A stretch of DNA of 64,000 nt from Acanthosoma haemorrhoidale (lineage: Eukaryota; Arthropoda; Insecta; Hemiptera; Acanthosomatidae): contig OV884011.1 of NCBI GenBank assembly GCA_930367205.1, positions 39,941,754-40,005,753 of the forward strand, in the 5' to 3' direction. A program made the translations under genes and the position numbers. The notes beneath the pieces were generated by a model, which ran no database searches, was not told the origin of the DNA, and saw only the letters and a program-made list of their open reading frames with translations. Numbering within the stretch: the stretch's first letter is position 1; each line of letters opens with the position of its first letter. Below are positions 54,257 to 64,000 of this stretch, piece after piece.

Positions 54257-55883
54257 ATGAAGTACTTCTCTATCGTCATATTTAGCTCTGCTCTTCTCCA
54301 AGTGACTTTCTGCCAAAGTATTACACATTACTTTAATATTATCATACATTGTTATATATCATCATTATTTATGTATGTACTTTCCAAATGAAATGTCTAG
54401 CCGATGAGATCTATATTTTGGGATTACTAAAGGTTCCAAGGATTAATGCCTTCACAAGTTGTATTTGTTTAGTTTTTAGTGACTCATCTTTTAATATTAA
54501 AATTATTAACTAACTGATAGTTCCCCTACCACAAACCTTAAACACTTGTGTTGGATGGCTGCTTGTGGGCTAGTCACATTAATAAATTAACAAATCTCTC
54601 TTGTCTACACACAATTTATTTTATTATGATAAAATAAATAGATCATCGGCCAATGGAATGGAGGTATTCTCAAGTATCCATTTATTATTAAAATAATAGC
54701 ATAGGAAATAAAAAGGAATCGTTTGAACAATGTCTCAGATTCTTACGCATCTGTTACTCGAAAAGAATTCATTCTATTAATTTAATTATAAAATTTGTTT
54801 ATTTGCTGCTCATATCAACGCAATTGTGGTACCGGGGAATAAGTAGATAAGTGCATTTAACGATAAAACGATGTAGAGTACATACATGGTTTGGTAGCCT
54901 TGGTTCACGCTATGAAAATATAAGCACTGTTAAGTTCGTGAATATTACTTCCTTAACGATGTAAAAGAAGTTAATTTTTATCAAACACATAATTTTCAGA
55001 AATATACCAACGCTAAGTAACGTCGGGCTTATTTTTACGTTTAGGCTTACCCGCCTGTTCCACGAAACAACATATATAAGTTGCTTTCTATTGTAAATAA
55101 TATAAATCCATTTTTTTTTAACATTCTCTGCTCTCCAGTGTTGACTTTGTTGACTAATGTTGTCTTTGGCAAATATTAATTGTTTATTAATCCACAACTG
55201 CCCCATTATATTCCCCTAAATACGTATATAAGAAATATAATATAAGCAGTCCGTGCCGCATTTCTAAACAAAATATTTTTTCAATAGGTCCTGTGGAGGA
55301 AAATCATGAACACCACGAAGAGCATGAAGAGCACTCATTTGTATCGTATGGCCCTGAATCAAATATTAACGGAAGCGTAGATTTGCAAGGGCAAGTACAG
55401 AGTCAACCAAGCTTTTTCCAAATACCACCTATGTTTTTCGTTCCTGTAAACCCCTTTGGAGGACAAGGAGGTCTAGGAGGACAAGGCGGCCCAGGAGGTA
55501 GACCAGGTGGCTCAGAAGGACCCGGAGGAAAACCAGGTGGCCCAGGAGGACCCGGAGGAAGACCAGGTGGCCCAGGAGGACCAGGAGGATTCGGAGGTCC
55601 ACAAGGCTTTAGAGGATTCGGAGGTCCACACGGCTTTGGAGGATTCGGAGGCATGATTGGTCAGCCAGGCTTTGGAGGATTTGGAAGTATGGGAGCTCTA
55701 CAAGGTTTCGGTGGATTTGGGAGCACAAGTGGTCAACAAGGATCTGGCAGTGTACCTGTCTCCACTGGACAACAGAGCGCCGGAACTCAGGCAAGCCTGA
55801 GTGTTACTGGAAATAGCAGCCAGACGAGCACCACACCTAACCCAAATACATCTGCTTCAGCATCTATAGCCGTAGATTTTTAA
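54257..55883 (+). CDS. Gly-rich secreted protein gene S6 (two exons, 218 aa)
   Basis: Exon 1 (54257-54317) encodes signal peptide MKYFSIVIFSSALLQVTFC and Gln, ending in phase 1 at gtatta. Exon 2 (55288-55883) follows tttttcaatag and begins SPVEENHEHHEEHEEHSF, a His/Glu-rich segment that could bind metal. A linker with PSFFQIPPMFFVPVNPFGG leads into GGPGG/GGRPGGPGG repeats and then GFGGFGG repeats, and the protein ends in a Ser/Thr/Asn-rich tail (SVTGNSSQTSTTPNPNTSAS). Gly-Pro-Gly repeats like these are found in elastic silks, resilin-like and cuticle proteins; I cannot assign a family. The repeat-rich second exon and signal-peptide first exon match the other cluster genes. Confidence 0.88.
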
Positions 55884-55898
55884 TTGTCTATAATTCTA

Positions 55899-55904
55899 AA
55901 TAAA
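55899..55904 (+). terminator. Poly(A) signal of S6
   Basis: AATAAA 16 bases after the stop codon; close, but usable. Confidence 0.6.
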
Positions 55905-56743
55905 TTTTGTCAGATTAATTTAATTGATTTACATACTTCCATTTGAGGTGGTTCGGATGAAGTCCTTTCATTTAAAAAAATAAAACAATTTTCAGGAAAG
56001 TGCTATAGCTGATATCTCATCTGACTCTTGTATTGAAAATACTTATTAAATTTCACCAGTTTTATTGCTAAGGAATCGCAAAATATTATATTCCAGTGAT
56101 ATTTCTACAAATTAAACTTTGTGACAGAAATTCTCGAAGTCAATTCTTATTTTGTTATCACGGGTTATTATTATTATTATTATTATTATTATTCCTGTTC
56201 ATAGTCCTCCCTAATTGCCTCAAACAATTTCTTCTCGTGTGGCATCTTAAATGTTGGTATTGGAAATATTATCTTAGCATAGTAAATTTCTAAAGTTAGA
56301 AATATTAGATTAGTTTTTCTTAGATTTAAGTAATAGAATTTAAGTTTAGTGAAAGTAAATTTTGTTCAGAGTGATATTAATTTTAAGTATGGAGAGAGAT
56401 ATTTTTGATAAAGAGATAGGAGAGGGACGAGAATTAAGAGAAAACGACAAGAAGTGGGGGTAGGGATGTTATAAAACGGTAAAATAACGTATTATTTTAC
56501 CTCCAACCGTTCCCTTATGCGTTCCAGCTCCTAACAGCTCCGAGTTTCAATTCAATTGATTTACTTACTCGTCCCTTGTCCTCGTTCCTCGCCTTCTTTA
56601 CGTACTGAAACCGAACGTAAGATGGAAACAAAACGACCATCAATCCAGCGATGATTTATTCTCATTATTTAATCATCATAAGAATATTGACAAATTATTA
56701 CGTAAAGAATAATAAAAAATAAATAGTAAATTAATTTGTAAAA
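55905..56743. other. Intergenic stretch after S6
   Basis: Contains a (tta)n microsatellite at about 56166-56193. No gene seen. Confidence 0.5.
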
Positions 56744-57040
56744 TTATTTTTTCTTTCTAAATTTTACACTTTGGTGAACAATCTTTGGTGAATTTCCAGT
56801 CTTGTTCTGGATTAATTTTTGAATTGTTTGATTTTCTTGCAAGACCACGTTGACGATTAAATTGGTTTTATGTGCTGCAGAACCGTAATATTTCAAGTTT
56901 AATTGATCTTTTAAGGCATTTGTTATGTTATTTACGTTGTATGAAATAACAATCGCAATTTTGCCTAAGATATTCCAAAAATTTATTATTTGTTTTATTT
57001 CTGAAGCCAAATTTTCACCATTTTGAATAGATGTCTAACA
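56744..57040 (-). pseudogene. hAT-type transposase relic
   Basis: Minus-strand frame reads GENLASEIKQIINFWNILGK, IAIVISYNVNNITNALKDQL and YYGSAAHKTNLIV, matching the hAT core (DN.NN...A...., then AH.LNL). The catalytic Asp expected before NxNN is Tyr here. Start and C-terminal dimerisation domain are missing. Confidence 0.6.
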
Positions 57041-57142
57041 ATCAGTGGTCAATTTGAAATAAATTGTATTTACCTATGACAGCCCAATGTGAAATACCAA
57101 GGGGAAATTAAAAGCACGCTATTATTCTGGAATGAATGATAG

Positions 57143-57215
57143 GAGTGAAAATTTGACTACAGAAATAAAATAAATCATAGATTTTTTGAATATTGGGGAC
57201 AAATTTGTGTTTTTT
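57143..57215 (+). pseudogene. Second, inverted hAT fragment
   Basis: gtgaaaatttgactacagaa and the following 50 bases resemble, in opposite orientation, the hAT relic at 57023-56955. Probably part of the same degraded insertion or an inverted duplication. Confidence 0.4.
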
Positions 57216-57476
57216 ATTTCATGTAACGGTAGTAATATTTTAGACAGTTATGAATTCCAGCATCGAAATATGTGATTTAACTTTATTTTTTTAAATTTGA
57301 ACATTTCGGAATGTGAAGTGGTCCAACGTAGGTACCACTAAAGAAAAAGAGCAGGGATCTACACGAGGCTCTTGCCACGGCCGAACAACAATTCTTCAAT
57401 TGTAATTTTAATTTATTTTTTCCCCGTCTCAATGAAATAAATATTTTATGGTTAAACAAGTTAGAGGAAGATATCC

Positions 57477-59509
57477 GTTAATATTACTTTTGGCGTTTCC
57501 ATTGATTTCCTCACCAGTCTGCACGGCGACCATAAGCAATTGTGGAAACTCGTGAAGACCTGTACCTCAAAAAGGAATGGTGTCAGGCTGGCCGTGAACG
57601 GCCAGTTCATCCCCACCACCGAGCAAGCGGACATTTTGGCGACCTATTACGAGGAAGTGAGCCGTGGCCAAGGCGAACCAATAGAAACGCTCGATCCCCC
57701 TCCCCCTCTCTCCCCACCACTACCGATATCTGGACCTCTCACAGGCAAGTCGGAGCCATCATTCGGAGAACAACCGGCAAGAAGTCACCAGGGCAGGACT
57801 CGATCCAGAACATCCTACTGAAGCAGCTGCCGAGGAAAGGAATCTCGTTCATAACTAACATCTTGAACTCCTGCTTCAGGCTTCATTATTTCCCTCAGAA
57901 CTGGAAACATGCAGTAGTGATCCCTCTTCTGAAACCAGCGAAGAGCGGATATGAGCCATCTCATTACCGCCCCATCAGTCTGCTGACTCAACTCTCGAAG
58001 CTGTTCGAGAGAATTATCCACATACATCTCTCCGGGCACTGCGAGTCACAGGAAGTCATCCCACCAGAGCAGACTGGTTTCAGCACAGGCTTAAGCGCGA
58101 ATAACAACCTGGTGAGATTGCAACACCACGTCGCATCGAACATCCGAAGCAACAGAGCTACCGCAATGATTTCTCTGGACTGTTCGAAAGCCTTCGACTC
58201 TGTGGATCATTACATCCTACTCCAACGTCTGAGGGAATACGAATTCTCGGATCAGCTGCAGAACCTGATTAGATCCTACCTTACAGGCAGAACATTTTCG
58301 GTTCGTATAGGCACTACGACCACGACCCGAAGAAACTATTCTGCCGGTGTCCCCCAAGGATCGGTGCTAGGCCCGTTGCTGTTCAACATTTACACCGCCC
58401 ACATCGTAGGAGCCTCGTACTCCAACTGCGAGGTATCCGCGTACGCAGACGATATAGGTGTCTACAGCACTAGCATCAATCCCTCCAGAGCCCTGAAATT
58501 CGCTGAGAGCGCCAGTCAACAAATCGCCGAGAAACTCTATGCCGTCTACATTAAAGTCAATCCGGCCAAGACGCAAGGAATAATATTTAGTTACAAATCC
58601 GGAAAAAAGAAGCTCCCGAAATCCTTCGTGTTAGACGGCGAAGAATGCCTTATAAGCAACAAGCTGTGCTACCTCGGAATTACCCTCGGTAGGCACTTGT
58701 CGTTCACAACGCACCTCGGCAGGAAATTAAAAAGTGTTAGGAAGAAATTCTTCAGCCTCGGACACCTACTTCACAGCCCGGCTCTATCAGTACGCCTCAA
58801 GCTGCTGATATACCACAGCGTCCTAAGACCTGCATTGATGTATGGAACCCCTCTCTACAAGTATTTGACTCCCAACACTCTCCTAAAGCTCCAGCAATTT
58901 CAGAATAGAGTTCTCCGCACCTCCCTCAAACACACCCCTTTCGACCAAATGAAGGCCGACGAAATCCACAAAAAATTCGAAGTGCTCACTATCCAAGATT
59001 TTATCAAGAGAAGGCACATCAAATTTTTTGACTCCCTAAGACATAGCCACAACCCACTATTCTCCGACCTTCAGCCACCACCAATGCCCGTCAGATGGAA
59101 ACACTGCTGGACCGCCGAAGCTTGGCGAATGAAAGACATCATAGAACCAGAGGACTGACGGACCTACACCCAGCCGAGAGATCGAGGCAGATCTCCCGCC
59201 CGACTCAACCGACGCCACATTACCCCATCTACCTGTGTAAGCAGGGTTGATCTTCCGGCCTACAACAAACCATCGCCTAGGCACCCCTAGGCTTAATCCT
59301 TGGTAGACTCTCACTACCTTCCTGACTCCATCCGCCTTTCTAGGCATTCCACACCCCATATCCTTCTCATACATCCTTCAAATAGGGGTCTCCCCTTAGT
59401 GAAAGGCACTTTCCAGCCAAAAATAATTTTCCTTATTTTTCCCACATTCCTATTTTTTATAATTTTGAGAGCTTAGAAAAAAAAAAAAAAAAAAAAAAGT
59501 TAATATTAC
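57477..59509 (+). mobile_element. Jockey-like LINE copy A (5' truncated)
   Basis: LINE sequence runs from about 57502 to a poly(A) tract ending at 59498. The 11-bp repeat gttaatattac lies at 57477-57487 and 59499-59509, fitting a target-site duplication. About 15 bases after the left repeat (ttttggcgtttccat) have no counterpart in the other copies and look like filler at the truncation point. It keeps the whole RT domain but no endonuclease. Confidence 0.85.
57542..59158 (+). pseudogene. LINE copy A reverse transcriptase ORF
   Basis: Open for 538 codons; the first 50 or so are in a wrong frame relative to the ancestral protein, and RT begins near AIIRRTTGKKSPGQDSIQN. RT motifs in order: HYRPISLLTQLSKLFERII, ISLDCSKAFDSVDH (first catalytic Asp), SAGVPQGSVLGPLLFNIY, SAYADDIGVYS (catalytic YADD), VNPAKTQGIIF and YLGITLGRHLSF. 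The C-terminus ends without an RNase H domain, as in Jockey-clade LINEs. All RT motifs look intact, but the endonuclease is missing and an upstream frameshift separates the N-terminal part, so it is not an autonomous element. Confidence 0.85.
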
Positions 59510-59525
59510 ATAGTGACGGCCTCAC

Positions 59526-60452
59526 ATGTTACCATTACCTACATACTATATTACCAAAACTCCATTTACGGTCATCCACCCAGGATTGCCGACCTTCCGT
59601 CATTTTGCTAACCCAGACAGAACCTCCACGCCTGACCTGCTCCTGACACAAGAGCCACACCGGGTCACCGGATGCTCCGCTCTGGACTTTACCACTTCCT
59701 ATCATCGTCCTGTTCTCTACGAACTAGAAGGCGACATGCCAAAGCCGCCTGCTTCTAGATACAGGTACGATGAGGCTAAGTGGGACCTCTACAAGCGTCT
59801 CATTAAAACCGATTTGCCCACTATCACGCCCCTTAGGCACACCTGGGACATAGATTACGCTATCTATCAGTTACAGGACGTCATCGAACGAGCTGCCGAT
59901 GCATCGATCCCCAAATTTTCTCCGAAGCCCCCTTCTCTGAGGAAACCTCCGGATCACATCCTGCCACTGATAAGACAGCGTAACAACATTAAGAACAGGT
60001 GGTTTAGGACCAGAAACAGGGACTTAAAACCGGTTTTAAATTCTCTCACAAACCAAGTAAGGTCCCTGATGGCTCAGTGGAAAAATTCGGTCTGGGAAGA
60101 TTGCCTCACCAGTCTGCACGGCAACCTTAAGCAATTGTGGAAACTCGTGAAGACCTGTACCTCAAAAAGGAATGGTGTCAGGCTGGCCGTGAACGGCCAG
60201 TTCATCCCCACCACCGAGCAAGCGGACATTTTGGCGACCTATTACGAGGAAGTGAGCCGTGGCCAAGGCGAACCAAAGAAACGCTCGATCCCCCTCCCCC
60301 TCTCTCCCCACCACTACCGATATCTGGACCTCTCACAGGCAAGTCGGAGCCATCATTCGGAGAACAACCGGCAAGAAGTCACCAGGGCAGGACTCGATCC
60401 AGAACATCCTACTGAAGCAGCTGCCGAGGAAAGGAATCTCGTTCATAACTAA
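59526..60452 (+). pseudogene. LINE copy B endonuclease tail and linker
   Basis: 308 codons. It begins in the C-terminal part of the endonuclease (LPTYYITKTPFT, RTSTPDLLLTQEPHRVTG), where the usual SDHxPV catalytic motif reads SYHRPV, so the domain would be dead even if complete. The linker (WDIDYAIYQLQDVIERAADA and following) leads to RT but runs out of frame at GEPKKRS because of a one-base loss. Confidence 0.8.
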
Positions 60453-61629
60453 CATCTTGAACTCCTGCTTCAGGCTTCATTATTTCCCTCAGAACTGGAA
60501 ACATGCAGTAGTGATCCCTCTTCTGAAACCAGCGAAGAGCGGATACGAGCCATCTCATTACCGCCCTATCAGTCTGCTGACTCAACTCTCGAAGCTGTTC
60601 GAGAGAATTATCCACATACATCTCTCCGGGCACTGCGAGTCACAGGAAGTCATCCCACCAGAGCAGACTGGTTTCAGCACAGGCTTAAGCGCGAATAACA
60701 ACCTGGTGAGATTGCAACACCACGTCGCATCGAACGTCCGGAGCAACAGAGCTACCGCAATGATTTCTCTGGACTGTTCGAAAGCCTTCGACTCTGTGGA
60801 TCACTACATCCTACTCCAACGTCTGAGGGAATACGAATTCTCGGATCAGCTGCAGAACCTGATGAGATCCTACCTTACAGGCAGAACATTTCCCAACTGC
60901 GAGGTATCCGCGTACGCAGACGATATAGGTGTCTACAGCACTAGCATCAATCCCTCCAGAGCCCTGAAATTCGCTGAGAGCGCCAGTCAACAAATCGCCG
61001 AGAAACTCTATGCCGTCTACATTAAAGTCAATCCGGCCAAGACGCAAGGAATAATATTTAGTTACAAATCCGGAAAAAAGAAGCTCCCGAAATCCTTCGT
61101 GTTAGACGGCGAAGAATGCCTTATAAGCAACAAGCTGTGCTACCTCGGAATTACCCTCGGTAGGCACTTGTCGTTCACAACGCACCTCGGCAGGAAATTA
61201 AAAAGTGTTAGGAAGAAATTCTTCAGCCTCGGACACCTACTTCACAGCCCGGCTCTATCAGTACGCCTCAAGCTGCTGATATACCACAGCGTCCTAAGAC
61301 CTGCATTGATGTATGGAACCCCTCTCTACAAGTATTTGACTCCCAACACTCTCCTAAAGCTCCAGCAATTTCAGAATAGAGTTCTCCGCACCTCCCTCAA
61401 ACACACCCCTTTCGACCAAATGAAGGCCGACGAAATCCACAAAAAATTCGAAGTGCTCACTATCCAAGATTTTATCAAGAGAAGGCACATCAAATTTTTT
61501 GACTCCCTAAGACATAGCCACAACCCACTATTCTCCGACCTTCAGCCACCACCAATGCCCGTCAGATGGAAACACTGCTGGACCGCCGAAGCTTGGCGAA
61601 TGAAAGACATCATAGAACCAGAGGACTGA
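60259..61629 (+). pseudogene. LINE copy B reverse transcriptase, deleted
   Basis: 456 codons. RT motifs as in copy A, except that 41 residues are missing between TGRTF and NCEVSAYADD. The loss removes the GVPQGSVLGPLLF motif that shapes the nucleotide pocket, so the enzyme should be inactive although the frame stays open. Confidence 0.85.
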
Positions 61630-62027
61630 CGGACCTACACCCAGCCGAGAGATCGAGGCAGATCTCCCGCCCGACTCAACCGACGCCACATTACCCCATC
61701 TACCTGTGTAAGCAGGGTTGATCTTCCGGCCGATTAGGCCGACTCACTCAGGCCCCTGGCGGGGCGGCCGGCCAGGCTTCGCCTGGCCTACAGCAAACCA
61801 TCGCCTAGGCACCCCTAGGCTTAATCCTTGGTAGACTCTCACTACCTTCCTGACTCCATCCGCCTTTCTAGGCATTCCACACCCCATATCCTTCTCATAC
61901 ATCCTTCAAATAGGGGTCTCCCCTTAGTGAAAGGCACTTTCCAGCCAAAAATAATTTTCCTTATTTTTCCCACATTCCTATTTTTTATAATTTTGAGAGC
62001 TTAGAAAAAAAAAAAAAAAAAAAAAAA

Positions 62028-64000
62028 GTTAATATTACATAGTGACGGCCTCACATGTTACCATTACCTACATACTATATTACCAAAACTCCATTTACGG
62101 TCATCCACCCAGGATTGCCGACCTTCCGTCATTTTGCTAACCCAGACAGAACCTCCACGCCTGACCTGCTACTGACACAAGAGCCACACCGGGTCACCGG
62201 ATGCTCCGCTCTGGACTTTACCACTTCCTATCATCGTCCTGTTCTCTACGAACTAGAAGGCGACATGCCAAAGCCGCCTGCTTCTAGATACAGGTACGAT
62301 GAGGCTAAGTGGGACCTCTACAAGCGTCTCATTAAAACCGATTTGCCCACTATCACGCCCCTTAGGCACACCTGGGACATAGATTACGCTATCTATCAGT
62401 TACAGGACGTCATCGAACGAGCTGCCGATGCATCGATCCCCAAATTTTCTCCGAAGCCCCCTTCTCTGAGGAAACCTCCGGATCACATCCTGCCACTGAT
62501 AAGACAGCGTAACAACATTAAGAACAGGTGGTTTAGGACCAGAAACAGGGACTTAAAACCGGTTTTAAATTCTCTCACAAACCAAGTAAGGTCCCGGATG
62601 GCTCAGTGGAAAAATTCGGTCTGGGAAGATTGCCTCACCAGTCTGCACGGCAACCTTAAGCAATTGTGGAAACTCGTGAAGACCTGTACCTCAAAAAGGA
62701 ATGGTGTCAGGCTGGCCGTGAACGGCCAGTTCATCCCCACCACCGAGCAAGCGGACATTTTGGCGACCTATTACGAGGAAGTGAGCCGTGGCCAAGGCGA
62801 ACCAATAGAAACGCTCGATCCCCCTCCCCCTCTCTCCCCACCACTACCGATATCTGGACCTCTCACAGGCAAGTCGGAGCCATCATTCGGAGAACAACCG
62901 GCAAGAAGTCACCAGGGCAGGACTCGATCCAGAACATCCTACTGAAGCAGCTGCCGAGGAAAGGAATCTCGTTCATAACTAACATCTTGAACTCCTGCTT
63001 CAGGCTTCATTATTTCCCTCAGAACTGGAAACATGCAGTAGTGATCCCTCTTCTGAAACCAGCGAAGAGCGGATACGAGCCATCTCATTACCGCCCTATC
63101 AGTCTGCTGACTCAACTCTCGAAGCTGTTCGAGAGAATTATCCACATACATCTCTCCGGGCACTGCGAGTCACAGGAAGTCATCCCATCAGAGCAGACTG
63201 GTTTCAGCACAGGCTTAAGCGCGAATAACAACCTGGTGAGATTGCAACATCACGTCGCATCGAACGTCCGGAGCAACAGAGCTACCGCAATGATTTCTCT
63301 GGACTGTTCGAAAGCCTTCGACTCTGTGGATCACTACATCCTACTCCAACGTCTGAGGGAATACGAATTCTCGGATCAGCTGCAGAACCTGATGAGATCC
63401 TACCTTACAGGCAGAACATTTCCCAACTGCGAGGTATCCGCGTACGCAGACGATATAGGTGTCTACAGCACTAGCATCAATCCCTCCAGAGCCCTGAAAT
63501 TCGCTGAGAGCGCCAGTCAACAAATCGCCGAGAAACTCTATGCCGTCTACATTAAAGTCAATCCGGCCAAGACGCAAGGAATAATATTTAGTTACAAATC
63601 CGGAAAAAAGAAGCTCCCGAAATCCTTCGTGTTAGACGGCGAAGAATGCCTTATAAGCAACAAGCTGTGCTACCTCGGAATTACCCTCGGTAGGCACTTG
63701 TCGTTCACAACGCACCTCGGCAGGAAATTAAAAAGTGTTAGGAAGAAATTCTTCAGCCTCGGACACCTACTTCACAGCCCGGCTCTATCAGTACGCCTCA
63801 AGCTGCTGATATACCACAGCGTCCTAAGACCTGCATTGATGTATGGAACCCCTCTCTACAAGTATTTGACTCCCAACACTCTCCTAAAGCTCCAGCAATT
63901 TCAGAATAGAGTTCTCCGCACCTCCCTCAAACACATCCCTTTCGACCGAATGAAGGCCGACGAAATCCACAAAAAATTCGAAGTGCTCACTATCCAAGAT
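62028..64000 (+). mobile_element. Jockey-like LINE copy C (runs off the window)
   Basis: Starts with the same 27-bp leader as copy B (62028-62054) and is nearly identical to it throughout, including the SYHRPV change and the 123-bp RT deletion. It keeps the extra base that copy B lost near 60275. Its 3' end lies outside the window. Confidence 0.88.
62055..62945 (+). pseudogene. LINE copy C endonuclease tail and linker
   Basis: 296 codons, same content as 59526-60452 in copy B, but ending after GEPIETLDPPPPLSPPLP in the frame that copy A also uses. The RT portion continues in another frame from about 62870 to the end of the window and carries the same motif deletion as copy B. Confidence 0.8.

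Larger units (their letters stand above)
59499..62027 (+). mobile_element. Jockey-like LINE copy B (tandem unit)
   Basis: A 2529-bp unit made of a 27-bp leader (59499-59525, starting gttaatattacatagtgacg), LINE sequence from 59526 and a poly(A) tail ending 62027. The LINE part starts inside the endonuclease domain. Relative to A it has a 123-bp in-frame deletion in RT, loss of one base near 60275, and a 57-bp GC-rich insertion in the 3' UTR. Confidence 0.88.

Noticed and set aside
58367..59374. Minus-strand ORFs antisense to the LINE RT
   Set aside because: They mirror the RT frame and repeat with each LINE copy; no independent support.

Overview
The window looks like nuclear DNA from an insect. 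It is AT-rich, its genes are split by GT-AG introns, several promoters pair a TATA box with an arthropod-type TCAGT initiator, and the sequence is littered with insect-type transposable elements (Jockey-like LINEs, Ty3/gypsy, Ty1/copia, Tc1, mariner, hAT). The order of insect cannot be read from the sequence. There are no bacterial-style operons, rRNA or CRISPR arrays, and I recognised no tRNA.

Left third (about 0.8-26.5 kb): one long plus-strand gene for an acyl-CoA synthetase of the ACSF2 type. Twelve coding exons splice in frame to 578 residues and carry all the adenylate-forming motifs. One or two further mini-exons may lie upstream. Its introns hold most of the mobile debris: a LINE tail with a 13-bp target duplication, copia and gypsy relics, a Tc1 relic, a LINE RT relic, and a complete short LTR retrotransposon in the last intron. 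That LTR element has 759-bp LTRs, a CTAT target duplication and a single coiled-coil ORF with no pol.

Middle (28.7-55.9 kb): a cluster of six genes, none of which I can name, that share one architecture. Each has a short first exon carrying a signal peptide, one phase-1 intron, and a second exon carrying the rest of a low-complexity secreted protein. Three are on the minus strand (28.7-32.4, 37.9-39.4 and 41.0-43.4 kb) and three on the plus strand (44.3-45.9, 48.6-52.0 and 54.3-55.9 kb), so the cluster is divergent about a point near 43.8 kb. The two innermost genes are clear paralogs. The fifth encodes a 969-residue Ser/Gly/Ala/Lys/Tyr protein built of about 90-residue repeats. The sixth has a His/Glu-rich start followed by GGPGG and GGFGG repeats. 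Together they look like components of an extracellular material (silk, glue, cuticle, eggshell or saliva); the function is inference. This cluster is my candidate for the undescribed system.

Right end (57.5-64.0 kb): three head-to-tail copies of a Jockey-like LINE. The second and third share an identical 27-bp junction and an in-frame deletion in the reverse transcriptase, so they arose by tandem duplication rather than separate insertions (or are an assembly artefact). The same LINE family left the tail in intron 1 of the synthetase gene.
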